A stretch of 64,000 bases of DNA. Origin: JALOLV01 sp046295175 (lineage in GTDB: Bacteria > Bacteroidota > Bacteroidia > Cytophagales > Spirosomataceae). The position numbers and the translations under genes were made by a program. The notes beneath the pieces were generated by a model. The model saw nothing but the letters and a program-made list of their open reading frames with translations. It did no database searches and had not been told where the DNA came from. The number at the start of each line of letters is the position of its first letter. The first letter of the stretch is position 1. This document shows positions 49,432-57,754 of this stretch, in pieces. The stretch is from assembly GCA_046295175.1 (NCBI GenBank), contig JBKBNY010000002.1, forward strand, positions 496,001 through 560,000, read 5' to 3'.

Positions 49432-50907
49432 TTAGGCTATCAAATCGGCTGTAATTTTTGCTGAGGATAACGCCAGAGGAATCCCTCCACCCGGATGAAC
49501 ACTACCACCTACAAAATACAAGTTCTTGATTTTTGATGAGAAATTGGCATGACGCAAAAATGCTGCAAATCGGTTATTTGAGCTATTGCCATACAAAGCC
49601 CCTTGCGAACTCGATGTTTTGGCTTCGATGCTTCGAGGGTCGAGAACGGATTCACATTCGATGTACTCGCCAACATTTACCCCTAAATTTCGGCTCAATT
49701 TCGAGATAACGTTTTGTCGAGCTTCGGCAATGATGGTATCCCAATCTTGTCCAAAATTGGCGGGGGCATTCAGCAAGATAAACCAGTTTTCGCAACCCTC
49801 GGGAGCATCATCTTTTTTGTATTTGGAGGTAATATTGAGATAAATCGTTGGGTCGCGGTAAATGAGTTTTTTATTGAATTGATAATCAAATTCGGTTCGA
49901 TAATCATCCGAAAAGAAAATATTATGAAGGCCTAATTCTTTGAATTCTCTCTTAATTCCCCAATAAAAAATCAATCCAGAGCCGCTTTTAGGTTGATTGA
50001 GTAATTTTTCGGGATGTTTTTCTTTGGGTAGCAATTTCCGATAAGTCGGCGAAACATCCATATTCGATACAACGAGATTAAAATTCAAAGCTTGAACCTT
50101 GAACCTTGAACTTTGAACTTTTATGCCAGTTGCAGTTCCGTTACTCAAAATAATTTCTTCGACCTTGGTGCCGAAATGAAACGTAACGCCCAAGTCTTCG
50201 GCTAATTTTACCAAACTCATCGTAATGCCATACATACCATCTTTCGGAAAAAACGCACCGATGTTGTACTCCAAATGTGGAATAATATTCATCGTAGCGG
50301 GTGTTTGGTAGGGGTCAGAGCCGTTGTAGGTTGCGTATCGGTTGAATAATTGCACCGATTTTTCTCTCTCAAAATACGACTCGTTGGCGGCGTTCATCGT
50401 ACCGAAAATCCCCATTTTGGGTAGATTCAAGTATCCTCTAAATGCCTTTGGCGAAACCCAAGTAGAAACTTGATGCATGGATTTTTCGAGGAATAATCCA
50501 CTCAAAACCTCGTATTTGAAAGCAGAATCTTTTAAGAATTTCGTGATTTTTTCGGCAGGTTCGCCAATGATTCTTTCAAAATCTTTGGCAAATTGCTCGT
50601 TATCGGCCGAGACCGTAAATCGGGTTTTGTCTTCCCAAAAATACCGACAAACTTCGGGTAAGCGAATATACTGAAAATAATCGGATGGCTTTTTGCCCGA
50701 AATCTCAAATAATTCATCTACAAAATGGGGCATCGTAAACAACGAAGGACCAGCATCGAACCGATAACCGCCTTGCTCGAAGCTGCTGAGTTTGCCGCCG
50801 GCATATTCGTTTGCTTCAAAAACCTCAACTTTATAACCTTTATTTGCCAAGCGGATTGCGGTAGCGATACCCCCGATTCCTGCCCCAATGATTGCTGCTG
50901 TTTTCAA
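49432..50907 (-). CDS. Carotenoid desaturase of the CrtI/CrtD family
   Basis: 491 residues, FAD enzyme. Dinucleotide fold AAIIGAGIGGIATAIRLANKGYKVEVFEANEYAGGKLSSFE at the start and, at the end, LYFVGGSVHPGGGIPLALSSAKITADL. The last motif (GGSVHPGGGIPLA rather than GAGTHPGAGIPG) is more like CrtD (1-hydroxycarotenoid 3,4-desaturase) than phytoene desaturase CrtI, and myxol- or saproxanthin-type pigments of this group need CrtD. Residues about 263-276 are a run from a 7-base tandem repeat (50091-50122), not found in the family. YbhN lies upstream in the same unit. Confidence 0.85.
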   Translation of the reverse strand: MKTAAIIGAGIGGIATAIRLANKGYKVEVFEANEYAGGKLSSFEQGGYRFDAGPSLFTMPHFVDELFEISGKKPSDYFQYIRLPEVCRYFWEDKTRFTVSADNEQFAKDFERIIGEPAEKITKFLKDSAFKYEVLSGLFLEKSMHQVSTWVSPKAFRGYLNLPKMGIFGTMNAANESYFEREKSVQLFNRYATYNGSDPYQTPATMNIIPHLEYNIGAFFPKDGMYGITMSLVKLAEDLGVTFHFGTKVEEIILSNGTATGIKVQSSRFKVQALNFNLVVSNMDVSPTYRKLLPKEKHPEKLLNQPKSGSGLIFYWGIKREFKELGLHNIFFSDDYRTEFDYQFNKKLIYRDPTIYLNITSKYKKDDAPEGCENWFILLNAPANFGQDWDTIIAEARQNVISKLSRNLGVNVGEYIECESVLDPRSIEAKTSSSQGALYGNSSNNRFAAFLRHANFSSKIKNLYFVGGSVHPGGGIPLALSSAKITADLIA

Positions 50908-50978
50908 GTTTTTTAGTTTGGATTAATCTCCCAAACGGTGGTTTTATCGCACGTTTGGTTTATAAATGCAACCCAAAA

Positions 50979-51971
50979 TCAAGTAGTTTTGTTTGGTTTC
51001 GGTACAAAAAGTAAGAGTATCAAAGAAATGACTCCGAGAATCGGTACAAAAAGGTAGTTCTGACAAGCGTGAAGAAAAGTAGCCAAAATAATACCCGATT
51101 CTTGCGAGATTCCGTACAGAACTACGATGTTTCCTACCAATATGTGGTATGCTCCAACGCCACCTTGGGTCGGAGCTGCCATGCCCATTGCTCCAGCTAC
51201 TAAGACTGTCAATCCTGCCAATGGAGATAGGTGAGAGGTCTCGGGAAAACAAAAGAAAAGGAGGTAAGAGCCAAGGTAGTACATGCTCCAGATTAGTACG
51301 GTATGAAACACAAAAACCATTGGATTACGGAGTTTTCGGATACTCGTAAAACCACTCCAAAGTCCGATAACGAATCCGCTAATCTTTTGATAGAGAGGGA
51401 GTTGGGCGATTTTTTCTCGGTTTTTTCTGAATAAATAAATGGCAATTATCAATGCAAAGACTCCACCAAGACCCAGAATAATCAACTTGCTTGGGTCTTT
51501 GAGTTTATCAGTAAATAAATCGGAGAAAAGGTCTTTGAGGCGATTGAATTCGAGAACGAAATTTATCAAAATCAATACCAATAACGAAAGTACATCAATG
51601 ATACGCTCGGCAACGACCGTACCGAACGATTTATCGAGCGGAACGCCATCGGTGCGTTGCAATGTACCGCATCGAGCTACTTCGCCAGCCCTCGGAATAA
51701 AGATATTGGCAAAATATCCTACGAAAACTGCCAAAGTCATTCTGAAAATAGAGGGTTTGTAGCCAAGTGGCTCAAGCATCATGCTCCAACGATACGCCCG
51801 ACTCCAACCCGCAATTACGGTGCTGAGACCAGCCAACCAAACCCATTGATAATCAGCCTGTTTGAACTGCTGCCACATTGCCGCCAAATCGATGTCTTTG
51901 AAAACATACCAAAGCAGCAACGCCGCCAAACCAAGCGAAACGATATATTGTATAGCTTTTTTAAAATCCAT
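50979..51971 (-). CDS. Flippase-like YbhN/LPG-synthase-TM membrane protein
   Basis: 330 residues with about eight hydrophobic helices, of the lysylphosphatidylglycerol synthase transmembrane (UPF0104/YbhN) family: AAMWQQFKQADYQWVWLAGL, FVGYFANIFIPRAGEVARCGTLQRTDGVPLDKSFGTVVAERIIDVLSL (the R-A-G-E-x-x-R and ERxxD motifs) and GAMGMAAPTQGGVGAYHI. In LPG synthase this part flips lipids; stand-alone members often work in cell-envelope or pigment synthesis. 71 bases before the desaturase, same strand, so probably co-transcribed. Role is inferred. Confidence 0.8.
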   Translation of the reverse strand: MDFKKAIQYIVSLGLAALLLWYVFKDIDLAAMWQQFKQADYQWVWLAGLSTVIAGWSRAYRWSMMLEPLGYKPSIFRMTLAVFVGYFANIFIPRAGEVARCGTLQRTDGVPLDKSFGTVVAERIIDVLSLLVLILINFVLEFNRLKDLFSDLFTDKLKDPSKLIILGLGGVFALIIAIYLFRKNREKIAQLPLYQKISGFVIGLWSGFTSIRKLRNPMVFVFHTVLIWSMYYLGSYLLFFCFPETSHLSPLAGLTVLVAGAMGMAAPTQGGVGAYHILVGNIVVLYGISQESGIILATFLHACQNYLFVPILGVISLILLLFVPKPNKTT

Positions 51972-52079
51972 TGGTTAAAAAATTGAGAATTTGTGCAAAG
52001 TTAGTATTTTCATTCTTTTATAAAGCCAATTCGCGATTAACCATTTACTATTATTTTGGCCAAAAAGCACTTCTCAATC

Positions 52080-53447
52080 ATGAAAAAAAACGCAATTGTA
52101 AAATCTCTTTTGGGCTTCGGGGGCAAACTGATTACCTTTGTTGTACTTTCAGTTACCGGATTTAGCCTTAGTAGTATGTCAGAATTCAACGAAGCCCCAT
52201 TGGTCGATTATTCAAAATCCCTTTTTGAGAAATACGAAAACTACCTCGAAACCACCATCACTCACCGTCGATTCAAGCACAAAGATATTGTTCCGCTCAT
52301 TCAGCAATTGCCATTTGAAAAACAAGTTGTGGGTAAATCTTTTGAAGAGCGTGATATTTACCAAATCAAGCTCGGAACGGGCAAAACCCCGATTTTGCTT
52401 TGGTCGCAAATGCACGGAGACGAAGCTACGGCCACGATGGCGATTTTTGATATTTTTAGATTTTTTCAGGCTAAAAATGATGGTTTTGACGAATTCAGAA
52501 AGAAAATCTTGGCCGAATGCACATTGTATTTTGTGCCAATGCTGAACCCCGACGGTGCGGAGCGTTTTCAACGACGAACTGCTACCGATATTGACATGAA
52601 CCGTGATGCACTTCGTTTTCAGACACCTGAAGGTGCTTTGTTGAGGCATTTACAGAATACTCTCAAACCCGAATTCGCCTTCAATCTACACGACCAAGGT
52701 GTGCGTTATAGTGCAGGTATGAGCGAAAAACAAGCGACAATTTCGTTTTTGGCAACGGCCTATGATTTTGATAGAAACTGGAACGATGTCCGTACACGCT
52801 CGATGCAGGTGATTTGCCAGATGAATTCGATTTTGCAACTTTTTATTCCGGGTCATGTGGCAAAATATTCGGACGAACACGAACCCCGTGCCTTTGGCGA
52901 TAATATCCAGAAATGGGGTAGTAGCTTGATTTTGATAGAATCGGGCGGCTACAAAACCGACCGCGAGAAGCAATATATCCGTAAACTTAATTTTTTGGCG
53001 ATTCTTTCGGCTCTGCAGTCGGTTTCAGAAAAGAGTTATACAAAATATCAATTGAAAGATTACGAAGCGATTCCGAATAATGAACGATATTTGTTCGATT
53101 TACTCATCCGAAATGCCGAATTTGAGCAAAATGGCAAGACAGTCGTAAAAGATATTGGGATAAATCTCAATGAAAAGAATATCGAAAACGCAACAAAATT
53201 CGTCTTAGAAAGTACAGTAGAAGACATCGGCGATTTATCAACGTTTTGGGGAATCAAAGAAATTGACGCAAAAGGTCTAAAAGTAAAATTGCCGAGAGAG
53301 GTTGCCGACAAATTAACAAAATTTAACTTAAAAGCCGCTCAATTACAAAACGAAGCACTCAATATGGGCGAAGACGCCACGTTTGTATTAGAGAAAGACG
53401 GTATCGTAAAATATGTTGTAGTAAATGGACAGTTACAAGAGAATTGA
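52080..53447 (+). CDS. M14-family zinc carboxypeptidase-like protein
   Basis: 455 residues from the ATG at 52080 (TTG at 52056 possible). Signal-like start MKKNAIVKSLLGFGGKLITFVVLSVTGFSLSS. M14 core: WSQMHGDEATATMAI (HxxE zinc site), VPMLNPDGAERFQRRTATDIDMNRDAL (substrate Arg/Asn region) and EFAFNLHDQGVR (third ligand His). The C-terminal 150 residues (with LNEKNIENATKFVLESTVEDIGDLSTFWGIKE) form an extra domain. Probably trims peptides or peptidoglycan in the periplasm. The next gene starts 10 bases after the stop. Confidence 0.87.
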   Translation: MKKNAIVKSLLGFGGKLITFVVLSVTGFSLSSMSEFNEAPLVDYSKSLFEKYENYLETTITHRRFKHKDIVPLIQQLPFEKQVVGKSFEERDIYQIKLGTGKTPILLWSQMHGDEATATMAIFDIFRFFQAKNDGFDEFRKKILAECTLYFVPMLNPDGAERFQRRTATDIDMNRDALRFQTPEGALLRHLQNTLKPEFAFNLHDQGVRYSAGMSEKQATISFLATAYDFDRNWNDVRTRSMQVICQMNSILQLFIPGHVAKYSDEHEPRAFGDNIQKWGSSLILIESGGYKTDREKQYIRKLNFLAILSALQSVSEKSYTKYQLKDYEAIPNNERYLFDLLIRNAEFEQNGKTVVKDIGINLNEKNIENATKFVLESTVEDIGDLSTFWGIKEIDAKGLKVKLPREVADKLTKFNLKAAQLQNEALNMGEDATFVLEKDGIVKYVVVNGQLQEN

Positions 53448-53457
53448 TATTTTTAGA

Positions 53458-54204
53458 ATGATTCAAACCTTGGAGGTTTTCAAAACCTCCAAGGTTTTAT
53501 TGTTCTTATTCCTCATAAATCTATCGGCTATTGCCCAAAAAGGCTACATCGTGGGGCGGGTCATCAACAAAGAGAATCAGAAAGGTGTTCCGTCGGCTAC
53601 GGTTATCAACAAAAACACCAAACAAGTAACCAAAACGGGTGCAAATGGCGATTTTTTCCTCTACGTTTCGTTTGGTGATTCTATCAAAATAACTTCAATT
53701 GGCTACGCCGAGACCGGAATCACATGGGATGGTATCAACAAAGAACCCGTCATTGAAGCCAAACCTACGGCGATTATGCTCGGCGAGGTTGTCGTAAAAA
53801 CCCAACGCCCCGAAAACCTCCGAAAAGAAATTGACGCTTTCTTACAAGACCCCGACTGGGCTACAACTATGAAGAAAAACGCCATCAATCGAATGGTTGG
53901 GATGAGTCCATCTAACGGGCAGCCTGGCATGACACTCTCGATAGATGCTCTCTGGGAGATATTCAGCAAAGAAGGCAAAAGCAAGCGTAAATTGGCTGGT
54001 TTGCAACAAAAAGAACTCGAAGAATATTACCTCAATGCTCGCTACAATAAAGAATACGTGGCTTACGTAACCAAACTTCAAGGCAAAGACCTCGACCGAT
54101 TGATTGATTTTTGTCCATTGCCCAAAGATTTTATTCTCCGCTCAACCGATTACGAACTCACCTACGCAATCTTGCAATGTTATCGTGAATTTATGGGAAG
54201 ATGA
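53458..54204 (+). CDS. Secreted protein with CarboxypepD-like regulatory domain
   Basis: 248 residues from the ATG at 53458 (an earlier ATG at 53425 overlaps the previous gene). The signal peptide region is MIQTLEVFKTSKVLLFLFLINLSAIAQK; its first part is encoded by a copy of the AAACCTTGGAGG palindrome. The mature part begins GYIVGRVINKENQKGVPSATVINKNTKQVTKTGANGDFFLYVSFGDSIKITSIGYAETGITW, a CarboxypepD-reg-like fold, and the rest is alpha-helical with no known motif. Often such proteins bind envelope partners. Co-directional with the M14 gene, 10 bases away, so likely an operon. Confidence 0.75.
   Translation: MIQTLEVFKTSKVLLFLFLINLSAIAQKGYIVGRVINKENQKGVPSATVINKNTKQVTKTGANGDFFLYVSFGDSIKITSIGYAETGITWDGINKEPVIEAKPTAIMLGEVVVKTQRPENLRKEIDAFLQDPDWATTMKKNAINRMVGMSPSNGQPGMTLSIDALWEIFSKEGKSKRKLAGLQQKELEEYYLNARYNKEYVAYVTKLQGKDLDRLIDFCPLPKDFILRSTDYELTYAILQCYREFMGR
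53465..53497. repeat. AAACCTTGGAGG palindromic repeat (copy 5), in coding sequence
   Basis: AAACCTTGGAGGTTTT (53465-53480), C, AAAACCTCCAAGGTTT (53482-53497): the same palindrome as the other four, with the arm order reversed. It supplies the codons for QTLEVFKTSKV at the start of the CarboxypepD-like protein. Confidence 0.7.
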
Positions 54205-54320
54205 GTAGAATATTCAAACTTATTGCGAAGTAAATAATCCATAAATCAATATATATTTCTGCAAAAATACTTAATTTGCACTTATATATTTTCAATCACT
54301 AACTATACTCAATTACTCCC

Positions 54321-55421
54321 ATGAATCGTATTGGAGGCTATCGTGCGGGTGCTGTTCCGTCTGATGCAAAGAAAAAAACAATCAAAAAAAACAAAGAACT
54401 GCCCCAAAAAGTTGATTTACGCAAGTTTATGACTTCTGTCGAGTTACAAGTCGGCAATAGTTGTGTTGCAAATGCCTTTGCGGGTGCATACGAATACCTC
54501 GCTAAACGACAACTGGGAGACGCCGCCGATGTCAGTCGTTTGTTTATCTACTACAATGCCCGATATTTGGCCGATGAGCAAGACCAAGACAATGGCTCGA
54601 TGATGGTGAACGCCATCGAAGGTTTGAAAGAATACGGAGCTTGTGCCGAAGAAATCTGGATAAATGACGAGGGCATGATTACCGAAGAACCTCCACAAGA
54701 AGCCTACGAACACGGAGCCAATTTCAGAATCGTAGAAGCCGAATACCTCGAAACCGACCTCGACTTGTGGCGTGCTACGCTTGCCGAGGGGTATCCGATT
54801 GCCTTTGCCCTCAATACTTTTGCGTCTTTCGATAAAGCTACCTCAAACCGAGGGCGTGTACCCATGCCGAAGCCATCTGATAATGTCAGAGAGACCCACG
54901 GCTGGCACGCGATGCTCTGTGTGGGGTACTCAGACCCCGACCAGATGTTTATCGTGCGTAATTCTTGGGGCGATAATTGGGGAGATGGTGGTTATTGCTA
55001 TATTCCGTATAGTTATGTGATAAACATGGATTTCAATGGGCATGATTCGTGGATTATTAAATCGGTTGAGAATCTTGAATTCGATTCTGATTTGTGGACA
55101 GAAGACGAAGAATCATACTTTGCCGAAGACGGAATGCTTTATCTCGAAGATTTCTATGTGGCGGTTGAGGATGTCGAAGAATTTGCAACAGCTCTCGAAG
55201 AGCTTTGCTTAGCATACGTAGAAAGCGAAGAAGATTTCTTTTTCGACTACGAAGAAACCGAAGAAGATGACATTGTGTATATCGAAATGTCGAACTTCGA
55301 AATCTTGACCGAAGACCCTGACGGTTTCTTAGAAGAACTCGAAACACTTTGCCAAGAATATGCTATCGACGAAAATTACGATTACAGTATCGTAGAAGAC
55401 GAAGAAAGCGAAGAAGAATAG
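54321..55421 (+). CDS. C1-type (papain-like) cysteine protease with acidic tail
   Basis: 366 residues with no signal peptide. Papain-fold protease: QVGNSCVANAFAGAYEYL (catalytic Cys48, oxyanion Gln43), ETHGWHAMLCVGY (His196) and FIVRNSWGDNWGDGGYCYIPY (Asn214), in the right order. The last 110 residues (about 255-366) are very acidic and contain two similar modules, 273-312 and 318-358, with the pattern YLE..F, a helix with EEL..LC..Y, and a D/E-rich end. The tail is not part of known C1 peptidases. Single gene; a terminator-like palindrome follows. Substrate unknown. Confidence 0.85.
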   Translation: MNRIGGYRAGAVPSDAKKKTIKKNKELPQKVDLRKFMTSVELQVGNSCVANAFAGAYEYLAKRQLGDAADVSRLFIYYNARYLADEQDQDNGSMMVNAIEGLKEYGACAEEIWINDEGMITEEPPQEAYEHGANFRIVEAEYLETDLDLWRATLAEGYPIAFALNTFASFDKATSNRGRVPMPKPSDNVRETHGWHAMLCVGYSDPDQMFIVRNSWGDNWGDGGYCYIPYSYVINMDFNGHDSWIIKSVENLEFDSDLWTEDEESYFAEDGMLYLEDFYVAVEDVEEFATALEELCLAYVESEEDFFFDYEETEEDDIVYIEMSNFEILTEDPDGFLEELETLCQEYAIDENYDYSIVEDEESEEE

Positions 55422-55423
55422 AG

Positions 55424-55462
55424 CCTCAACCCTGACGGTGGCTTTTGCCCCGTCAGGGTTTA
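55424..55462. terminator. Terminator between the C1 protease and HIT genes
   Basis: AACCCTGACGG and, 11 bases on, CCGTCAGGGTT form a perfect 11-bp stem, followed by TATTTTGGG. Serves the convergent genes. Confidence 0.75.
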
Positions 55463-55476
55463 TTTTGGGAAAAAGA

Positions 55477-55866
55477 TTACAAATTAGCTTTGATTTTCTC
55501 GGCGATTTCGGCCAATTCTTCTTGCGATAGCTTTAGTTTAGAGTTGAAGTTCATGTCGGCCATGCTATTGAGCGGAATCAAATGCACGTGGGCGTGCGGA
55601 ACTTCCAAGCCAATCACCGCTACACCAATTCTTTTGCATGGAATCGCCTTTCGGATGGCTGGCTCAATCTGCTTTGCAAATGCCATCAGTCCAATATAAT
55701 CGTCATTATCCATGTCAAAGATATAATCAACTTCTTGTTTTGGGATAACGAGCGTATGCCCCTTAGCACACGGAAAAACATCCAAAAAAGCTAAATATTT
55801 ATCGGTTTCGGCGATTTTGTGGCAAGGTATCTCGCCCGCAACGATTTTTGAGAATATAGTTGGCAT
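55477..55866 (-). CDS. HIT-family nucleotide hydrolase
   Basis: 129 residues of the histidine-triad family: FSKIVAGEIPCHKIAETDKYLAFLDVFPCAKGHTLVIPKQEVD at the start and AVIGLEVPHAHVHLIPLNSM with the HxHxH triad. Such enzymes (Hint/PKCI branch) split nucleoside phosphoramidates or adenylylated substrates in the cytoplasm. Downstream of greA on the same strand; a hairpin terminator separates them, so they may be independent. Confidence 0.9.
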   Translation of the reverse strand: MPTIFSKIVAGEIPCHKIAETDKYLAFLDVFPCAKGHTLVIPKQEVDYIFDMDNDDYIGLMAFAKQIEPAIRKAIPCKRIGVAVIGLEVPHAHVHLIPLNSMADMNFNSKLKLSQEELAEIAEKIKANL

Positions 55867-55953
55867 AATAATCTTGTTATTGAGCCCCTCCGTGCGACGG
55901 TCGCCCTCTCCAATTGGAGAGAGAATGAAAGGGTGAGGTTTTCTAAATAAAAA

Positions 55954-55994
55954 ATGGACAATTTCGGTATCGCAAATTTACCCAAATTGTCCAT
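55954..55994 (-). terminator. Terminator after greA
   Basis: On the - strand ATGGACAATTT and AAATTGTCCAT pair (55994-55984 with 55964-55954), 11 bp, then TTTTTATTT. Strong terminator. Confidence 0.85.
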
Positions 55995-56018
55995 TCTCGA
56001 TTATAAAATAATCAATTT

Positions 56019-56492
56019 TTAGAGCGTAATTTCTAAAATCTCGACTTCAACTAAACCTGCTGGAGCTTGAATCTGTGCTTTTTCGCCAACTTTTTTACCC
56101 AGAAGGCCTTTTCCAAACGGCGAATTGATAGAGATTTTGCTTTGTTTCAAATCTGCTTCTTCTTCTGGTACAAGCGTATATTTCATCATTGCACCATTTT
56201 TAGCATTCTTGATTTTTACGGTCGTCATCAACGAAACTCTCGATAAATCAATATCAGATTCATCTAAAATACGAGCTGTTGAGAGGAGTTCTTCCATCTT
56301 AGAAATCTCCATTTCCATCAATCCTTGTGCATCTTTGGCTGCATCGTATTCGGCATTCTCCGATAAATCTCCTTTATCACGTGCTTCGGCAATCTGTCTT
56401 GCCATCTCGGCACGTCCTTTGGTTTTTAGTTCGTGTAATTTGCTTTTAAGGGCGTTGTAACCCTCTTCGGTATAATATTGAACCTTTGCCAT
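56019..56492 (-). CDS. greA: Transcription elongation factor GreA
   Basis: 157 residues; rescues backtracked RNA polymerase by stimulating transcript cleavage. The N-terminal coiled coil carries YYTEEGYNALKSKLHELKTKGRAEMARQIAEARDKGDLSENAEYDAAKDAQG, with the tip acidic DLSENAEYD motif that reaches the active site, and the C-terminal FKBP-like domain has SPFGKGLLGKKVGEKAQIQAP. Length is normal. Its 240-base leader has a 16-codon ORF and three terminators, of which the last ends 18 bases before the ATG. Confidence 0.96.
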   Translation of the reverse strand: MAKVQYYTEEGYNALKSKLHELKTKGRAEMARQIAEARDKGDLSENAEYDAAKDAQGLMEMEISKMEELLSTARILDESDIDLSRVSLMTTVKIKNAKNGAMMKYTLVPEEEADLKQSKISINSPFGKGLLGKKVGEKAQIQAPAGLVEVEILEITL

Positions 56493-56495
56493 AAT

Positions 56496-56545
56496 TTTAA
56501 ACTTTGTTTAAAAAACCTCACTGATTCTCAAAATCGGTGAGGTTT
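56496..56545 (-). terminator. Third terminator of the greA leader (T3) and adjoining palindrome
   Basis: AAACCTCAC (56545-56537) and GTGAGGTTT (56521-56513) with T6 after; the T tract overlaps a second palindrome TTTAAAC-AAA-GTTTAAA (56512-56496), whose end lies 4 bases before the greA ATG. Both could control greA. Confidence 0.65.
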
Positions 56546-56582
56546 ACTTGATTTATATTGCAATTGTATATTCAAAAAAAAT

Positions 56583-56600
56583 TCTCCTGCTTGGAGGAGA
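56583..56600 (-). terminator. Second terminator of the greA leader (T2)
   Basis: TCTCCT (56600-56595), CCAAGC, AGGAGA (56588-56583), then AT8. Rho-independent terminator. Confidence 0.7.
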
Positions 56601-56611
56601 GAAAATAAAAA

Positions 56612-56635
56612 AGAACGGTGAAATTCAACCGTTCT
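56612..56635 (-). terminator. First terminator of the greA leader (T1)
   Basis: AGAACGGT (56635-56628) and ACCGTTCT (56619-56612), 8-bp stem, then a T-rich run TTTTTATTTT. Ends a short RNA of about 115 bases. Confidence 0.75.
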
Positions 56636-56666
56636 GCTAAAAATCATCGCATATTTGCGGCAGAAA

Positions 56667-56717
56667 CTAACTGAATTCCCCTTTTGGTGCTTTTTTGTAT
56701 GCCTTTTCTCTAATCAT
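56667..56717 (-). CDS. Possible 16-codon leader ORF upstream of greA
   Basis: ATG (56717-56715) to TAG: MIREKAYKKAPKGEFS, very basic. It begins 10 bases after the predicted transcription start and is followed by terminator T1. Whether it is translated cannot be told from sequence. Confidence 0.35.
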   Translation of the reverse strand: MIREKAYKKAPKGEFS

Positions 56718-56733
56718 CTTTGAAATTGAGGTA

Positions 56734-56764
56734 CAAAGATAATAATATTTTTGGTCGTAGTCAA
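56734..56764 (-). promoter_or_regulatory. Promoter of the greA leader
   Basis: On the - strand: TTG (56764-56762), 20 bases, TATCTTTG (56741-56734). Transcription starts near 56727, 235 bases before greA. Confidence 0.7.
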
Positions 56765-56839
56765 CAAATTTTGATTTGGAGTAAGCGAGATTTGGTTTAT
56801 AGTTATTTGTGTATTGATTAAGAAATAAGTGAATTTATT

Positions 56840-57745
56840 ATGAAGATAATCTTTATGGGAACACCCGATTTTGCGGTGGCGAGTTTAAAGAAATTAGTTG
56901 AAAATGGGTGCGAGGTTGTGGCCGTTGTGACAGCCCCCGATAAGCCGTCGGGAAGAGGTTTACAGATGAACGAAACACCTGTGAAGAAATACGCTGTTTC
57001 GCAGAATATCCCTGTTTTGCAGCCCGAAAAATTGAAAAATCCTGAGTTTTTGGAGCAACTTCGTAGTTTTGATGCCGATTTACAAGTGGTTGTAGCTTTT
57101 AGGATGTTGCCCGAAGTGGTCTGGGCAATGCCACACAAAGGCACTTTCAATCTGCATGGTTCTTTGCTTCCGCAGTACCGAGGGGCCGCACCTATCAATT
57201 GGGCGGTTATCAATGGAGAAACCGAAACAGGCGTAACGACTTTCTTCATCGAAAAAGAAATTGATACTGGTAAAATCATTTTTGCTGAAAAAACCCCAAT
57301 TTTACCCGAAGATAATGCCGGAACTGTACATGACAAACTCATGGAAATCGGTGCCGATTTGGTACTAAAAACGGTTAGAGCCATCGAGGCTGGCGATTAT
57401 CCACAAGTACCACAACCACAGGATATTGAACTAAAATCGGCTCCAAAAATCTTTAAAGAAACCTGCGAAATCAACTGGAATCAATCGGCGGAGCAAATCC
57501 ATAATTTTGTACGTGGGCTTTCGCCGTATCCTGCTGCGTGGACGCTTCTGCAAGGTAAAGTTTGTAAGGTTTACAAAACACAAATTGTTGATAATCAAGA
57601 GCTTTCGAGCGAGCCTTTTGTGACCGATGGTAAAAAATATTTGATGTTTAGGTGTACCGATAAGATGTTGGCGGTCGAAGAACTCCAACTTGAGGGCAAG
57701 AAAAGAATGGGAATCGAAGAGTTTTTGAGAGGATACAGATTTTGA
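56840..57745 (+). CDS. fmt: Methionyl-tRNA formyltransferase
   Basis: 301 residues. Formylates Met-tRNA(fMet) with 10-formyl-THF for initiation. MKIIFMGTPDFAVASLKKLVENGCEVVAVVTAPDKPSGRG at the start, DLQVVVAFRMLPEVVW, and the active-site block NLHGSLLPQYRGAAPINWAVINGE with the catalytic Asn/His/Asp set, and the C-terminal OB-like domain RGLSPYPAAWTLL. Divergent from the greA leader. Translation genes greA and fmt are head-to-head, sharing a 350-base control region. ATG at 56840. Confidence 0.96.
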   Translation: MKIIFMGTPDFAVASLKKLVENGCEVVAVVTAPDKPSGRGLQMNETPVKKYAVSQNIPVLQPEKLKNPEFLEQLRSFDADLQVVVAFRMLPEVVWAMPHKGTFNLHGSLLPQYRGAAPINWAVINGETETGVTTFFIEKEIDTGKIIFAEKTPILPEDNAGTVHDKLMEIGADLVLKTVRAIEAGDYPQVPQPQDIELKSAPKIFKETCEINWNQSAEQIHNFVRGLSPYPAAWTLLQGKVCKVYKTQIVDNQELSSEPFVTDGKKYLMFRCTDKMLAVEELQLEGKKRMGIEEFLRGYRF

Positions 57746-57754
57746 GCAAAAAAG

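Noticed and set aside
56818..57384. A 188-codon frame on the - strand opposite fmt
   Set aside because: Shadow of the fmt gene; no family features.
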